Positions 11,888 to 21,784 of a DNA stretch of 64,000 nt are shown here, one piece after another. Source of the DNA: Clostridium tepidum (GTDB taxonomy: Bacteria > Bacillota > Clostridia > Clostridiales > Clostridiaceae). The stretch is from contig NZ_MRAE01000004.1 of assembly GCF_002008345.1 (NCBI RefSeq), positions 1-64,000 on the forward strand, in the 5' to 3' direction. The position numbers and the translations under genes are program-made. Within the stretch, counting starts at the first letter, position 1, and every line of letters starts with the position of its first letter. The notes beneath the pieces were generated by a model, which saw only the letters and a list, made by a program, of their open reading frames with translations, ran no database searches and was not told the origin of the DNA.

Positions 11888-11900
11888 AGGCTTTCTTTTT
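11878..11900 (+). terminator. jag terminator
   Basis: A perfect 7-base-pair stem GAAAGCC/GGCTTTC with loop TAAA is followed by TTTTT. It overlaps the jag stop codon and ends the rpmH-jag operon. Confidence 0.85.
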
Positions 11901-11934
11901 ATATTATTGGTATTTATAAAAAGAGGTGATTTTG

Positions 11935-13320
11935 GTGAAAGAATTTGATACTATAGCTGCTGTTGCTACACCATTAGGAGAAGGTGGTATATCTATAATA
12001 AGAATATCTGGAAATAAATCATTAGATATAGTTAGCAGTATATTTAAAGGTAAAAATAATAGAAAATTAGATGATATAAAATCTTATTCTATGAGATATG
12101 GTTTTATAATTGAAAAAGAAAGTAAAGAAATAATAGATGAAGTTTTAGTAAGTTACATGAAAGGTCCTAGGAGTTTTACTGCTGAGGATACTTTAGAAAT
12201 AAATTGTCATGGTGGTGTAATACCAACAAAAAAAATATTAAAAGAATTAATTAAATGTGGAGCAAGGCTTGCAGAACCAGGAGAATTTACTAAAAGAGCT
12301 TTCTTAAATGGAAGAATAGATTTAAGTCAAGCAGAAGCTGTTATAGATATAATAAGATCTAAAACAGATTTGTCTATGAAGTCAGCATTAAAGCAAGCTG
12401 AAGGAAGACTTTCAAAAGAGATTAATTTTATTAGAGATGAAATGATTAAAATTATAGCACATATAGAAGCTACAGTAGATTATCCTGAGGATGATTTAGA
12501 GGAAATAACAGGTCAAAAAATTAAAGTAGATTTAAACAAGATAATAAATAAAATAGATAATTTGATTAGTGCTTCAGAAGAAGGTAAAATATTAAGAGAA
12601 GGATTAAATACTGTAATAGTTGGAAAACCTAATGTAGGAAAATCTTCTTTGTTAAATGCATTAATTAATGAGAATAAAGCTATAGTTACAGAAATACCAG
12701 GTACTACAAGAGATGTTATAGAAGAATATATAAATATTGATGGAATACCTATAAAAATAGTAGATACAGCAGGAATAAGAGAAACAGAAGATGTAGTAGA
12801 AAAAATTGGTGTAGAAAAATCAAAAGAAAAGATAGATGAAGCAGATTTAGTTATATTTATGTTGGATTTAAGTAGAAAAATAGATGAAGAAGATATAGAA
12901 ATAATGGAGTTTATAAAAGGTAAAAAGTATATAGTTTTATTAAATAAATTAGATTTAAATAAAGCTTTAAATGAAGAGAATAATTTTATAAAAGAATTAG
13001 ATTCTAAGTATATAATAAAAACATCAGTTAAAAATAATTCAGGATTAAATGAATTAAAAGAATGCATAAAAGATCTTTTCTTTAGTGGAGAGATAAAATC
13101 TGATGAACTTATAGTTACAAATGCTAGACACCAGGAAGCATTAATAAGATCTAAAGAAGCTTGTCTTCAAGCAATAGAAACTTTATCAGATGAAATATCC
13201 ATAGATTTAGCTTCTATAGATATTAGAAATGCATGGAAATATATTGGAGAAATTACTGGTGATACTTTAGATGAGGATATTATAGATAAAATATTTTCTG
13301 AATTTTGTTTAGGAAAGTAG
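11935..13320 (+). CDS. mnmE: tRNA uridine-5-carboxymethylaminomethyl GTPase MnmE
   Basis: With MnmG this GTPase installs the cmnm5 group at U34 of several tRNAs, using a folate-derived carbon. The folate-binding N-domain (about 1-120) precedes helical regions that surround a G domain with G1 [10 protein letters not shown]2 GTTRD, G3 DTAG and G4 NKLD. The C-terminus is the hallmark CLGK, whose Cys is needed for modification. GTG 11935 is chosen because AAGAGGTG lies seven bases upstream; an earlier GTG (11926) overlaps that site. mnmG follows immediately. Confidence 0.96.
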   Translation: MKEFDTIAAVATPLGEGGISIIRISGNKSLDIVSSIFKGKNNRKLDDIKSYSMRYGFIIEKESKEIIDEVLVSYMKGPRSFTAEDTLEINCHGGVIPTKKILKELIKCGARLAEPGEFTKRAFLNGRIDLSQAEAVIDIIRSKTDLSMKSALKQAEGRLSKEINFIRDEMIKIIAHIEATVDYPEDDLEEITGQKIKVDLNKIINKIDNLISASEEGKILREGLNTVIVGKPNVGKSSLLNALINENKAIVTEIPGTTRDVIEEYINIDGIPIKIVDTAGIRETEDVVEKIGVEKSKEKIDEADLVIFMLDLSRKIDEEDIEIMEFIKGKKYIVLLNKLDLNKALNEENNFIKELDSKYIIKTSVKNNSGLNELKECIKDLFFSGEIKSDELIVTNARHQEALIRSKEACLQAIETLSDEISIDLASIDIRNAWKYIGEITGDTLDEDIIDKIFSEFCLGK

Positions 13321-13328
13321 GTAATTAT

Positions 13329-15206
13329 ATGAAATATTTAGCTGGAGATTTTGATGTAGTAGTTATTGGTGCAGGTCATGCAGGATGTGAAGCAGCATTG
13401 GCCTCTGCAAGAATGGGATGTAAAACATTAATATGTACAATGAATTTAGATAGTATTGCGCTTATGGCTTGCAATCCTAATATAGGTGGAACAGCAAAAG
13501 GACATTTGGTAAGGGAAATAGATGCTTTAGGTGGTGAAATGGGTATAAATATAGACCATACATTCATACAATCTAGAATGCTTAATACTTCCAAAGGTCC
13601 AGCAGTTCATTCTTTGAGAGCACAAGCAGATAAAAAAAGATATAGTGAAAGAATGAAACATTTATTAGAAAAAGAAGAAAATATTACCTTAAGGCAATTA
13701 GAAGTTACAAAAATATATGTGGAGAACAATAAAGTTAAAGGTATTTTAACTAAAAATGGAGCATATTTTACTACTAAGGCTATAATATTATGTACTGGAA
13801 CTTATTTAAAGAGTAAAATAATAATAGGCGATATAATATACAGTAGTGGGCCTAGTGGATTATATCCTGCTAATGACTTATCTCAAAGTTTATTAGATTT
13901 GGGGATAAATCTTAGAAGATTTAAGACAGGAACTCCTGCCAGAATAAATAAAAGATCAGTAGATTTTTCTAAAATGATAGAGCAGCCAGGAGATGAAAAA
14001 ATAGTTCCTTTTTCTTTTATACATGATAAATTAGATAAGGATCAAATTTCTTGTTATTTAACTTATACTTCTGAAGAAACGCATAAAATAATAAATGAAA
14101 ATATACATAGATCTCCATTATATAATGGATCAATAGAGGGTATAGGTCCAAGATACTGTCCATCTATTGAAGACAAAATTGTTAGGTTTCCAGATAAAGA
14201 TAAGCATCAGGTATTTATAGAACCAGAAGGTGAAAATACAGAAGAATTATATATTGGTGGCATGTCCAGTTCTCTACCAGAAGATGTCCAAATAAAAATG
14301 TATAGAAGCGTGCCAGGACTAGAAAATGCAGAAATATTAAGAACTGCTTATGCTATAGAATATGATTGTATTGATCCTCAGCAATTAGATTTAACTTTAG
14401 AATTTAAAAACATAAATGGATTATATGGAGCAGGTCAATTTAATGGAAGCTCAGGTTATGAAGAAGCTGCAGCTCAAGGTCTTATAGCTGGAATTAATGC
14501 TGTATTAAAAATAAAGGGAAAAGATCCATTAATTTTAAAAAGATCTGATGCATATATAGGTGTACTTATAGATGATTTAGTAACAAAAGGAACAAATGAG
14601 CCTTATAGAATGATGACGTCAAGAGCAGAATACAGATTGTTATTAAGGCAAGATAATGCAGATTTAAGGTTAACAGAAATTGGGTATAGAATTGGTCTTG
14701 TAAAAGAGGATAGGTATAATAAATATCTAAATAGAAAAAAGAATATAGAAAATGAAATAGAAAGAATAAAAAAAGTACAAATAACAGGAAAAAAAGAAAT
14801 AAATGAATTTTTATTAGAGAATGGATCTACTGAATTAAAAAAACCTATTAGTTTGTATGAATTGATAAAAAGACCTGAATTAGATTACTTTAAAGTCGAA
14901 TCTTTAGATAATGAAAGACCGAATTTAAAGGATGATGAAAAAGAAGAAATAAATATAATTGCAAAATATGAGGGTTATATAAACAAACAGTTAGAGCAAG
15001 TTGATCAATTTAAAAAATATGAAAATAGATTAATACCTAAAAGTATAAATTATTCAGATATAAAAGGATTAAGAATAGAAGCTATTCAAAAGTTAGAAAA
15101 AATAAAACCTATAAACATAGGTCAGGCTTCTAGAATTTCTGGTGTATCACCAGCAGATATATCAGTATTACTTATATATATGGAAAGAAAAAATAGAGAA
15201 AACTAA
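13329..15206 (+). CDS. mnmG: tRNA uridine-5-carboxymethylaminomethyl enzyme MnmG (GidA)
   Basis: This FAD/NADH-dependent partner of MnmE is about 625 residues when started at ATG 13329. The FAD-binding motif [19 protein letters not shown] is at the N-terminus. The family segments [12 protein letters not shown] and [16 protein letters not shown] are also present, and the C-terminal helical domain binds MnmE. The upstream in-frame codons overlap the end of mnmE and lack a ribosome-binding site. Confidence 0.97.
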   Translation: MKYLAGDFDVVVIGAGHAGCEAALASARMGCKTLICTMNLDSIALMACNPNIGGTAKGHLVREIDALGGEMGINIDHTFIQSRMLNTSKGPAVHSLRAQADKKRYSERMKHLLEKEENITLRQLEVTKIYVENNKVKGILTKNGAYFTTKAIILCTGTYLKSKIIIGDIIYSSGPSGLYPANDLSQSLLDLGINLRRFKTGTPARINKRSVDFSKMIEQPGDEKIVPFSFIHDKLDKDQISCYLTYTSEETHKIINENIHRSPLYNGSIEGIGPRYCPSIEDKIVRFPDKDKHQVFIEPEGENTEELYIGGMSSSLPEDVQIKMYRSVPGLENAEILRTAYAIEYDCIDPQQLDLTLEFKNINGLYGAGQFNGSSGYEEAAAQGLIAGINAVLKIKGKDPLILKRSDAYIGVLIDDLVTKGTNEPYRMMTSRAEYRLLLRQDNADLRLTEIGYRIGLVKEDRYNKYLNRKKNIENEIERIKKVQITGKKEINEFLLENGSTELKKPISLYELIKRPELDYFKVESLDNERPNLKDDEKEEINIIAKYEGYINKQLEQVDQFKKYENRLIPKSINYSDIKGLRIEAIQKLEKIKPINIGQASRISGVSPADISVLLIYMERKNREN

Positions 15207-15229
15207 AAAACCCTTTTGGAGGTTGTTAA

Positions 15230-15949
15230 ATGGAATTTTTTAATATACTGCAAACGTCATGTAATGATGTTAACTTAGATTTTAATGATAAAAAATATAA
15301 TCAGTTTATAAAATATAAGAATTTAATACAAGAATGGAATAAAAAAATAAATTTAACAGCTATTGTTGAAGATGAAGAAATAATAAAAAAACATTTTATA
15401 GATTGTATAAAAATATTTAAGGCATCACCTATAAAAGAAGCTAAAAGTTTAATTGACATAGGTACAGGAGCAGGGTTCCCAGGTATACCTATAAAAATAT
15501 TAAGGGACGATATAAAAATAACATTATTAGATTCACTACAAAAGAGAATAAATTTTTTAAATATTGTAATAGGTGATTTAAAATTACAGGATATACAATG
15601 CTTACATGGAAGAGCAGAAGATTATGCCCAGGAAACTGAGCATAGACAAAATTATGACATAGCAGTTTCTCGAGCTGTAGCAAATTTAGCAGTTTTAAGT
15701 GAATTTTGCATTCCTTTTGTAAAAAAAGGTGGATATTTTGTAGCTATGAAAGGGCCTTCTGTAGAAGATGAAATAACAGTAGCTAAAAAATCTATAGAAA
15801 TTTTAGGTGGAAAAATAGAAGATATAATAAAAATAGATATTGAAGATACAGATTTAAAGCATAACTTAGTAATTATAAAAAAAGTAAAAGAAACTGGAAA
15901 AAAATATCCTAGAAAACCTGGTATTATTAAAAAAAATCCTCTAAAATAA
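15230..15949 (+). CDS. rsmG: 16S rRNA (guanine-N7) methyltransferase RsmG (GidB)
   Basis: This SAM-dependent enzyme methylates G527 (E. coli numbering) in the 530 loop of 16S rRNA; its loss gives low-level streptomycin resistance in many bacteria. It has 239 residues. SAM motif I reads [17 protein letters not shown], and the later AVSRAVANL segment is conserved. A TTGGAGG site precedes ATG 15230. The C-terminal tail is very basic, as in many clostridial copies. Confidence 0.96.
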   Translation: MEFFNILQTSCNDVNLDFNDKKYNQFIKYKNLIQEWNKKINLTAIVEDEEIIKKHFIDCIKIFKASPIKEAKSLIDIGTGAGFPGIPIKILRDDIKITLLDSLQKRINFLNIVIGDLKLQDIQCLHGRAEDYAQETEHRQNYDIAVSRAVANLAVLSEFCIPFVKKGGYFVAMKGPSVEDEITVAKKSIEILGGKIEDIIKIDIEDTDLKHNLVIIKKVKETGKKYPRKPGIIKKNPLK

Positions 15950-16048
15950 ATGTAATAATTTGCAATTTAAAAACTAATAAAAAAAAGAGGAAAATTACAT
16001 TCAAAGACGAAATGTAAATATTAGGAAGAGAATAAGAGGGATGGTAGT

Positions 16049-16828
16049 ATGCAAAAAAATATAAATTATATTTCCACTGATAAAATTATTCCCAATTTAT
16101 ATCAACCTAGAAAATATTTTAATGAGGAAAGTATAGAAGAGTTAGCGCAATCAATAAAAGTATATGGTATAATTCAGCCATTATCTGTTAGAAAGATAAA
16201 AGATGATACATATGAATTAGTTGCCGGAGAAAGAAGATTAAGGGCAGCTAAAAAATTGGGTTTAAATGAAGTTCCAGCAGTTATTATAGATGTTACAGAT
16301 AAGGATTCTGCTGCAATAGCGTTATTAGAAAATTTGCAAAGGGAAGATTTAAATTGTTTTGAAGAAGCAGAAGCTTATCATAATTTAATACAAGAACATT
16401 TTTATACTCAAGATAAATTATCAGAAGTAATTGGGAAAAAGCAATCTACTATAGCAAATAAAATGAGGTTATTAAAATTATCCAAAGAAGTTAGAGAAAA
16501 AATATTGGAAAATAATTTAACGGAAAGGCATGGTAGGGCACTGTTAAAAATTAATGATAAGGATACGCAATTGAAAATATTAGCTATTGTTATAGAAAAA
16601 AAATTAAATGTAAAAAAGACCGAAGAATTAATAGAAAAGGAATTATGTGATGATAGTAATAAAAATTTAGCTTCTGATGGGAAAAAAAGAATAAAAGGAA
16701 TTTTTTCGCCAGTAGTTTATGTTAATACAGTAAAACAGGTTTTCGATAAATATGGTGTTAAAGCAAACTACAGATCTAAAGACCTCGATGATAAAATACA
16801 AATAACCATAACAATACCTAAAAAATAG
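16049..16828 (+). CDS. noc: Nucleoid occlusion-type ParB-family protein (Noc)
   Basis: This 259-residue ParB-family protein carries an N-terminal CTP-binding domain (LYQPRKYFNEESIEEL, then GERRLRAAKKLG) and a central helix-turn-helix (about 115-155). By position between rsmG and parA it corresponds to Noc of B. subtilis, a CTP-dependent DNA clamp that keeps the division ring off the nucleoid. The N-terminus lacks an obvious Bacillus-like amphipathic membrane-targeting helix, so its membrane binding is uncertain. parS1 lies directly after the stop codon. It could instead be a second ParB-like factor. Confidence 0.82.
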   Translation: MQKNINYISTDKIIPNLYQPRKYFNEESIEELAQSIKVYGIIQPLSVRKIKDDTYELVAGERRLRAAKKLGLNEVPAVIIDVTDKDSAAIALLENLQREDLNCFEEAEAYHNLIQEHFYTQDKLSEVIGKKQSTIANKMRLLKLSKEVREKILENNLTERHGRALLKINDKDTQLKILAIVIEKKLNVKKTEELIEKELCDDSNKNLASDGKKRIKGIFSPVVYVNTVKQVFDKYGVKANYRSKDLDDKIQITITIPKK

Positions 16829-16858
16829 TAGATGTTTCACGTGAAACATCTACTTTTT
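16828..16858 (+). terminator. noc terminator containing parS
   Basis: A perfect 13-base inverted repeat, GTAGATGTTTCAC/GTGAAACATCTAC (16828-16853), is followed by a T run. The stem is parS1 extended by four bases on each side, so the same DNA can serve as the ParB site and, in RNA, as a terminator. Confidence 0.7.
16833..16848. other. parS: parS site 1
   Basis: TGTTTCACGTGAAACA is an exact match to the 16-base bacterial parS consensus at which ParB loads. It lies between noc and parA, about 7 kb from oriC. Confidence 0.96.
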
Positions 16859-16951
16859 ATTAAATTTTAATAAAGTATATGCAAAAGACTTTAATTATTT
16901 TACTTTAAACTATATAATAAAAAGTAGGATAATTAATTAGGTGGTGAGGAA

Positions 16952-17716
16952 TTGAAAGTAATATCTATTTTTAATCAAAAAGGTGGTGTAGGCAAGACTA
17001 CAACTAGTATAAATTTATGTTCATGTCTAGCCATGAATGGATATAAAATATTAAATATAGACATAGATCCTCAAGGTAATACCACCAGCGGAATGGGATT
17101 GGATAAAAATTGCTTAGAATTATCAGTATATGATGTTTTAACATCGGATGAAATATCAATCAAAGAAGCAATAAAACAAAGCGAACTTATAAGTAATTTT
17201 TATATTTTACCATCAACTATGTCTTTAGCTGGTGCAGAAATAGAATTAATAAATAAATTGGACAGGGAAAGAATTCTTTTACAAAAATTAAAGGAAATAG
17301 AGAATGAATTTGATTATGTATTTATTGATTGCCCACCTTCATTAGGTTTATTGACAATTAATGCTCTTGCTGCATCTGATAGTGTTTTAATTCCTATACA
17401 ATGTGAATTTTATTCATTAGAAGGTGTGGGACAATTAGTTAATACTATTGAATTAGTACAAAAATCTCTTAATCCTAATTTAGAAGTTGAAGGTGTAATA
17501 TTGTCTATGTATGATATTAGAACTAGATTATGCAATGAGGTAGCAGAAGAAGTAAAAAAATACTTTAATGATAAAGTATTTAAAACTACGATTCCTAGAA
17601 ATGTAAGATTAGCGGAAGCTCCTAGCTTTGGATTGCCTATAATATTATATGATTCTAAATGTAAGGGAGCAGAAGCATACAATAATTTAAGTAAAGAATT
17701 TATAAAAAAACAATAA
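16952..17716 (+). CDS. parA: Chromosome partitioning ATPase ParA (Soj)
   Basis: This 254-residue deviant Walker ATPase acts with ParB in origin segregation; in Bacillus it also controls DnaA. The deviant Walker A KGGVGKTT begins at residue 10, and the second motif DYVFIDCPPSLG is clear. It starts at TTG 16952 after GGTGGTGAGGA. It lies 16 bases before parB, and parS sites bracket the pair. Confidence 0.95.
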   Translation: MKVISIFNQKGGVGKTTTSINLCSCLAMNGYKILNIDIDPQGNTTSGMGLDKNCLELSVYDVLTSDEISIKEAIKQSELISNFYILPSTMSLAGAEIELINKLDRERILLQKLKEIENEFDYVFIDCPPSLGLLTINALAASDSVLIPIQCEFYSLEGVGQLVNTIELVQKSLNPNLEVEGVILSMYDIRTRLCNEVAEEVKKYFNDKVFKTTIPRNVRLAEAPSFGLPIILYDSKCKGAEAYNNLSKEFIKKQ

Positions 17717-17731
17717 AGGGAGGATATTAGG

Positions 17732-18580
17732 TTGAATAAAAAATCAGCATTAGGAAAGGGTTTGGGTGCACTAATTCCTGAAAAAGCCCAAGAAAAGAAA
17801 GATAGTATAAATACTATATCTATAAATTTAATAAAACCTAATAATGAACAGCCTAGAAAAAATTTTGATGAAGAAAAAATAAGATGTTTGGCTCAATCTA
17901 TAAAAGAACACGGCATTATTCAACCTCTAGTTTTAAAAAAGGAAGGTAATTTATACACTATAGTTGCAGGAGAAAGAAGATGGAGAGCTGCTAAGTTGGT
18001 AGGTATAAAAAAGATACCAGCTGTGGTTATGGATTTAGACGATAAAAGTGTGTTAGAAATATCTTTAATAGAAAATATACAAAGACAAGATTTAAATTGT
18101 ATAGAAGAAGCTCAAGCTTATAAAAATTTGATTCAGGAATTTAAAATAACTCAAGATACTTTAAGTATAAGGATAGGTAAATCAAGAGCAGCCATTGCCA
18201 ATTGTATGAGATTACTGGCTTTAGATAAAAGAGTTCAGCAATATTTAATTGATGGTGTTATAACTGAAGGTCATGGAAGGGCATTATTAGCTTTAAAAGA
18301 AAATGAATTACAATATAAATTATCACAAACAATAATTGATGAAAATTTAAGTGTTAGAGAAACAGAGCGAATGATAAAAAATATGCATAAAGAAAAAAAG
18401 AATAAGAAGAATAACAAAGATAATAATGTTTTACCTTATTATAAAGATATAAAGAGTAAATTAGAAAATTTATTTGATACAAAAGTTAATTTACAAAATA
18501 ATAAAAATAAAGGAAAAATAGAAATAGAATATTATTCAGAAGAAGATTTGCAGAGAATATTAGATATACTAAAATTATAA
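17732..18580 (+). CDS. parB: Chromosome partitioning protein ParB (Spo0J)
   Basis: This CTP-dependent sliding clamp loads at parS, recruits SMC and stimulates ParA. It has 282 residues. The N-terminal motif KKSALGKGLGALIP is typical and includes the basic stretch that stimulates ParA. The CTPase box GERRWRAAK is at about 80-90, with a helix-turn-helix following near 135-165. After a Lys/Asn-rich linker (about 215-235) comes the dimerisation domain. It starts with TTG at 17732. parS2 lies three bases after the stop codon. Confidence 0.96.
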   Translation: MNKKSALGKGLGALIPEKAQEKKDSINTISINLIKPNNEQPRKNFDEEKIRCLAQSIKEHGIIQPLVLKKEGNLYTIVAGERRWRAAKLVGIKKIPAVVMDLDDKSVLEISLIENIQRQDLNCIEEAQAYKNLIQEFKITQDTLSIRIGKSRAAIANCMRLLALDKRVQQYLIDGVITEGHGRALLALKENELQYKLSQTIIDENLSVRETERMIKNMHKEKKNKKNNKDNNVLPYYKDIKSKLENLFDTKVNLQNNKNKGKIEIEYYSEEDLQRILDILKL

Positions 18581-18582
18581 AA

Positions 18583-18598
18583 TGTTTCACGTGAAACA
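18583..18598. other. parS: parS site 2
   Basis: This is a second exact TGTTTCACGTGAAACA, between parB and the DUF4446 gene, 1.75 kb from parS1. It is not followed by a T run, so unlike parS1 it is not an obvious terminator. Confidence 0.96.
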
Positions 18599-18616
18599 TG
18601 ACGGAGGAGATAAGTT

Positions 18617-19126
18617 ATGACAAATATAATAGAATTCATAAACATAAATTCATCTTTTATCATTATAGCATTAGCAGCAATAATGATTTTATTATTTATA
18701 ATGCTTATAATTAATATGATTTCTTTAAAAAAGTTGAAACAGAAATATAAAAAATTTATGAGAGGTTCAAGTAATAAGAGTATTGAAGAATTAATAAATG
18801 GTTATTTAGATAAAATAGATCAAGTAAAAGAAGAAACTGAATATGTAAAAGAAATATATAGTACTATAGATAAAAGAGTAAAATCATGTATACAAAAAGT
18901 AGCTATAGTTAGATATAGAGCCTTCGATGATGTAGGAAGTGATTTAAGTTATTCAATAGCATTTTTAGATAATGACAATAGTGGTGTAATATTAACAAGT
19001 ATATTTGGAAGAAATGAAAGTACTACATATGCTAAACCTATAGACAGGGGTATATCAAGATATGATTTGTCAGATGAGGAAAAACAAGTATTAGAAAATT
19101 GTATAAATAATGTTGATGAAAATTAG
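18617..19126 (+). CDS. DUF4446 family membrane-anchored protein
   Basis: This 169-residue protein has one N-terminal membrane segment (about 11-34), a coiled-coil-like charged stretch (about 40-85) and a C-terminal domain containing VRYRAFDDVGSDLSYSIAFLD, the signature of DUF4446. The family is common right after parB in clostridia and bacilli, but its function is not established. It is probably cotranscribed with parB across parS2. A GACGGAGG site precedes the ATG. Confidence 0.85.
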   Translation: MTNIIEFININSSFIIIALAAIMILLFIMLIINMISLKKLKQKYKKFMRGSSNKSIEELINGYLDKIDQVKEETEYVKEIYSTIDKRVKSCIQKVAIVRYRAFDDVGSDLSYSIAFLDNDNSGVILTSIFGRNESTTYAKPIDRGISRYDLSDEEKQVLENCINNVDEN

Positions 19127-19127
19127 A

Positions 19128-19176
19128 ATAAAACCTCCTTTTATGAAAAATAATATTTCATAAAGGGAGGTTTTAT
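19128..19176 (+). promoter_or_regulatory. 21-bp hairpin burying a ribosome-binding site
   Basis: Arms 19128-19148 and 19156-19176 pair over 21 positions with a single G-U wobble and a 7-base loop. The 3' arm contains GGGAGG (19165-19170), the ribosome-binding site of the gene starting at 19178, so the folded RNA would hide it. It may also end transcription from the DUF4446 gene. Confidence 0.75.
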
Positions 19177-19177
19177 A

Positions 19178-19423
19178 ATGAATATTTTTGTATCAGATAC
19201 ATTACAAAATTTAAAAAATGCTTTAATAGAAAAAGGATATAATATTTATAGTGATAATAATTATGATGTAATTATATGTGATTTAAAGGAAGATATGTTA
19301 ATAGATAAATATTTAAATAATAATAAAAGAAACACAGATATATTAATTATAGATAGTGCTGGCAAAACTATAGATGAAATAGAAAATATATTAAATATAA
19401 GAATAAATGACTGTATAATTTAA
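19178..19423 (+). CDS. Small YkuS/UPF0180-like protein
   Basis: This 81-residue soluble protein has an alternating beta-alpha pattern: NIFVSDTLQNLKNALIEKGY, then a DVIICDL strand, then ILIIDSAGKTIDEIENIL. It resembles the UPF0180/YkuS family, which has no known function. The ribosome-binding site lies inside a 21-bp hairpin. The stop codon is one base from the stop of the convergent yyaC. Confidence 0.6.
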   Translation: MNIFVSDTLQNLKNALIEKGYNIYSDNNYDVIICDLKEDMLIDKYLNNNKRNTDILIIDSAGKTIDEIENILNIRINDCII

Positions 19424-19424
19424 A

Positions 19425-20006
19425 TTAAATATTTTCTATATTATAGCTATTTTTTTTACTTCCTAAAGTTTTTATAATAGAGTGATATATACCTTTTGAA
19501 ATATAATTAGCTAAATTCATAACAGTATATAGTCTAGTATTTTGTAATACCATGAATTCCATAGCACCAGAAATATTTACTACTCCACTAATACTTAGAT
19601 CACCAATAGCAGGAAGATCTTTATTAATTGCTGATCCTGGATAAATAGGTTTGCTATCTATTATTATTTTACCTATATTCTGTATACTTCCTAAGCAAGC
19701 ATCTATGGCTATTATGTATGGATTTTTATATTTAGAATTTATAATAGAAATAGTTTCTTTTAAGTTTTTAGCATGGACTGGATTTTCTAAATTACCAAAT
19801 AAACTAACTCTATCTCTAATTAAAAATTTGAGTTTTTCTCCAACTAGCGGACCTAATGAATCGCCTGTAGAGCGATCAGTTCCAATACATAATATTACTA
19901 TTTCTTTATTTGATTTAAATGCATAGTATAATTCAGTACATAAAATATCTCGCAAAGTAGAAATATTATTAGGTATAGAAGTATCTATAATAGTTTTACT
20001 TATCAT
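19425..20006 (-). CDS. yyaC: Sporulation protein YyaC (DUF1256)
   Basis: This 193-residue protein belongs to the DUF1256/YyaC family, found in spore formers and related in fold to the germination protease Gpr. The signature GTDRSTGDSLGPLVGEKL and the IAIDACLGS segment are clear. In Bacillus the gene is near parB and expressed during sporulation; whether it has protease activity is not settled. Its ribosome-binding site is buried in a hairpin whose T run directly precedes the ATG (see 20007-20050). It is head-on to replication. Confidence 0.88.
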   Translation of the reverse strand: MISKTIIDTSIPNNISTLRDILCTELYYAFKSNKEIVILCIGTDRSTGDSLGPLVGEKLKFLIRDRVSLFGNLENPVHAKNLKETISIINSKYKNPYIIAIDACLGSIQNIGKIIIDSKPIYPGSAINKDLPAIGDLSISGVVNISGAMEFMVLQNTRLYTVMNLANYISKGIYHSIIKTLGSKKNSYNIENI

Positions 20007-20050
20007 AAAAAAACCTCCTGTTAGGGATTATATCCACTAAAGGAGGTTTT
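20007..20050 (-). promoter_or_regulatory. Hairpin burying the yyaC ribosome-binding site
   Basis: AAAACCTCCT (20010-20019) pairs with AGGAGGTTTT (20041-20050), and the stem continues inwards with TTAG/CTAA after a one-base bulge. On the minus strand the yyaC ribosome-binding site AGGAGG is in the 3' arm and a run of seven T precedes the ATG. It looks like a terminator whose stem also hides the translation start. Confidence 0.7.
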
Positions 20051-20133
20051 ATACATCATATTATAAAATAATTCAACTCAAAAGAGTATGAAACTATAGA
20101 AAAGTTGATATGGGTTATACATCATATTATAAT
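20049..20133. repeat. 18-bp direct repeat pair
   Basis: TTATACATCATATTATAA occurs at 20049-20066 and again at 20116-20133, 67 bases apart, in the gene-free region upstream of yyaC. The flanks are only loosely similar. It may be a small local duplication. Confidence 0.7.
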
Positions 20134-20169
20134 ATAATAATTTAACCTTATGTAGTATGTTATAAAATA

Positions 20170-20439
20170 TTATAAAAAATAAATAAAAAAACATACCATT
20201 TATTTTTAGAGCTATAAATATTACTGCTAAAATATCAACAGAATGTAATACTAATGAAGATCATAAGAGTTTTGGTTTTAAAATTTGACTTACTACAGAT
20301 ACAAAAGTATAACAATTAGTAATCCAATTCTAACAACATAATTTTTATAAATTAATATATATTAAAGCTAAAGATATATAAATAGTATATATACCTAATA
20401 TAGGAAGAAAATCTGCTATAATACTAATTATTGTATAGA
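20170..20439 (-). pseudogene. Decayed AI-2E/YtvI-type transporter, C-terminal fragment
   Basis: The region 20051-20439 has no intact gene. On the minus strand it contains two shifted reading frames that each resemble the C-terminal part of AI-2E family permeases (YtvI/PerM type). Near 20355-20435 one frame gives IISIIADFLPILG. Near 20175-20290 another gives VSQILKPKLL, a stop, then SVDILAVIFIALKINGMFF. The order matches the family (ADFLPILG, then QxLxPKLLG, then HPxxxLxxxxxGxKLxG). In-frame stops and at least one frameshift separate them, and no N-terminal half is present. I infer a remnant, with moderate confidence. Confidence 0.6.
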
Positions 20440-21594
20440 TCACAGCCTATTAAGTATATTGTTTAGAGCGTATAAAGCATAATTAATGTCTTTAATGTCA
20501 TTAAATGCACCAAAACTAAATCTTAATGTACCTTGTGGGAAAGATCCTATAGTTTTATGAGCTAAAGGTGCACAATGAAGACCCGTTCTAACCATTATGC
20601 CAAATTCATTATCTAATAAAAAACCTAATTCAGAATTATCGATTTTTGATGAATTAATAGATATTGTTGCAGTTCTTAAAGAAGCGTCTAAAGGACCATA
20701 TATTTTTATAGATTTTATATTTAATAATCCATTTATAAATTCCTTACAAAGATATTCTTCTCTTTCTTTTATAGTGTTTAAACCTTCTTTATTTATATAT
20801 TCAATGCCAGCTAAGAGACCAGCTATTCCAGGTGTATTCATAGTGCCGCTTTCAAATTTATCAGGAAGAAAATCTGGTTGTAATGTGCTTTCAGATAAGC
20901 TACCAGTACCACCTTCTATAAAATTAGTTGCAATATTATTTAATTCATCATCAATTATAAATCCTCCGATACCTTGAGGTCCAAGTAAAGCTTTATGTCC
21001 CGTAAAAGCTAATGCATTACAATTTAATTTTTTAAAATCTAAAGGTAGAACCCCAGCAGTTTGAGCAGAATCTATAATAAAATAAATTCCTTTTTCTTTA
21101 CATATCTTACCTATATCCTCTAAAGGTTGTATTGTTCCAACAATGTTTGATGCATGAGATAATACAACTAATTTTGTGTTATTTTTTATTGTATTTTTAA
21201 AATCTTCAATATTTATTAGACCTTCTTCTGAACAATTTAATATATCTAATTCAATTTTATTTGATTTTTGCAATGAAACTAAAGGTCTAATTACAGAATT
21301 ATGATCCATTGAAGAAGTTATTACATGCCATCCATCTTTCACAATAGATTTTATTAATATATTTAGTGAGGTTGTAATATTAGATGTAAATACTACATTT
21401 TCTATTTTATTAAAGTTAAATAAATTTATTAAAGACTGTCTACATTTATAAACCATTCTATCTCCTGTAAGAGCATTTTCATATCCACCTCTACCAGGAC
21501 TAGCACCAACATTTTTCATGTAGTTTAATATGGAAGAATAAACTGTTTCTGGTTTTGGATAAGTAGTAGCTGCATTATCTAAATAAATTTTCAC
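20440..21594 (-). CDS. Cysteine desulfurase/class V aminotransferase family protein
   Basis: This 384-residue PLP enzyme of the class V aminotransferase family starts with the diagnostic MKIYLDNAATTYPKP. The PLP lysine is in AFTGHKALLGPQG, and SMDHNSVIRPL provides the cofactor-stacking His. The candidate persulfide Cys is in TGLHCAPLAHK near the C-terminus. It belongs to the subgroup often annotated as cysteine desulfurase or selenocysteine lyase-like rather than NifS/IscS proper, so the physiological sulfur acceptor is unknown. No IscU-type scaffold is nearby, and DUF3343 is divergently placed. Confidence 0.88.
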   Translation of the reverse strand: MKIYLDNAATTYPKPETVYSSILNYMKNVGASPGRGGYENALTGDRMVYKCRQSLINLFNFNKIENVVFTSNITTSLNILIKSIVKDGWHVITSSMDHNSVIRPLVSLQKSNKIELDILNCSEEGLINIEDFKNTIKNNTKLVVLSHASNIVGTIQPLEDIGKICKEKGIYFIIDSAQTAGVLPLDFKKLNCNALAFTGHKALLGPQGIGGFIIDDELNNIATNFIEGGTGSLSESTLQPDFLPDKFESGTMNTPGIAGLLAGIEYINKEGLNTIKEREEYLCKEFINGLLNIKSIKIYGPLDASLRTATISINSSKIDNSELGFLLDNEFGIMVRTGLHCAPLAHKTIGSFPQGTLRFSFGAFNDIKDINYALYALNNILNRL

Positions 21595-21784
21595 TTAAAA
21601 ACCTCCTCTTGAATAGTATATCTAATCAAATATTAAATATTTATTAATAATATTTTAAATTACATTAATTATGAAAATATTTATATATAATTATAAACTA
21701 AAGTTATATAATTGTATATGTTCCAATAAAGTTTTATAATTATATTGTAAAATCAATAAGAATAAATGGATAGGTGATAAATTT

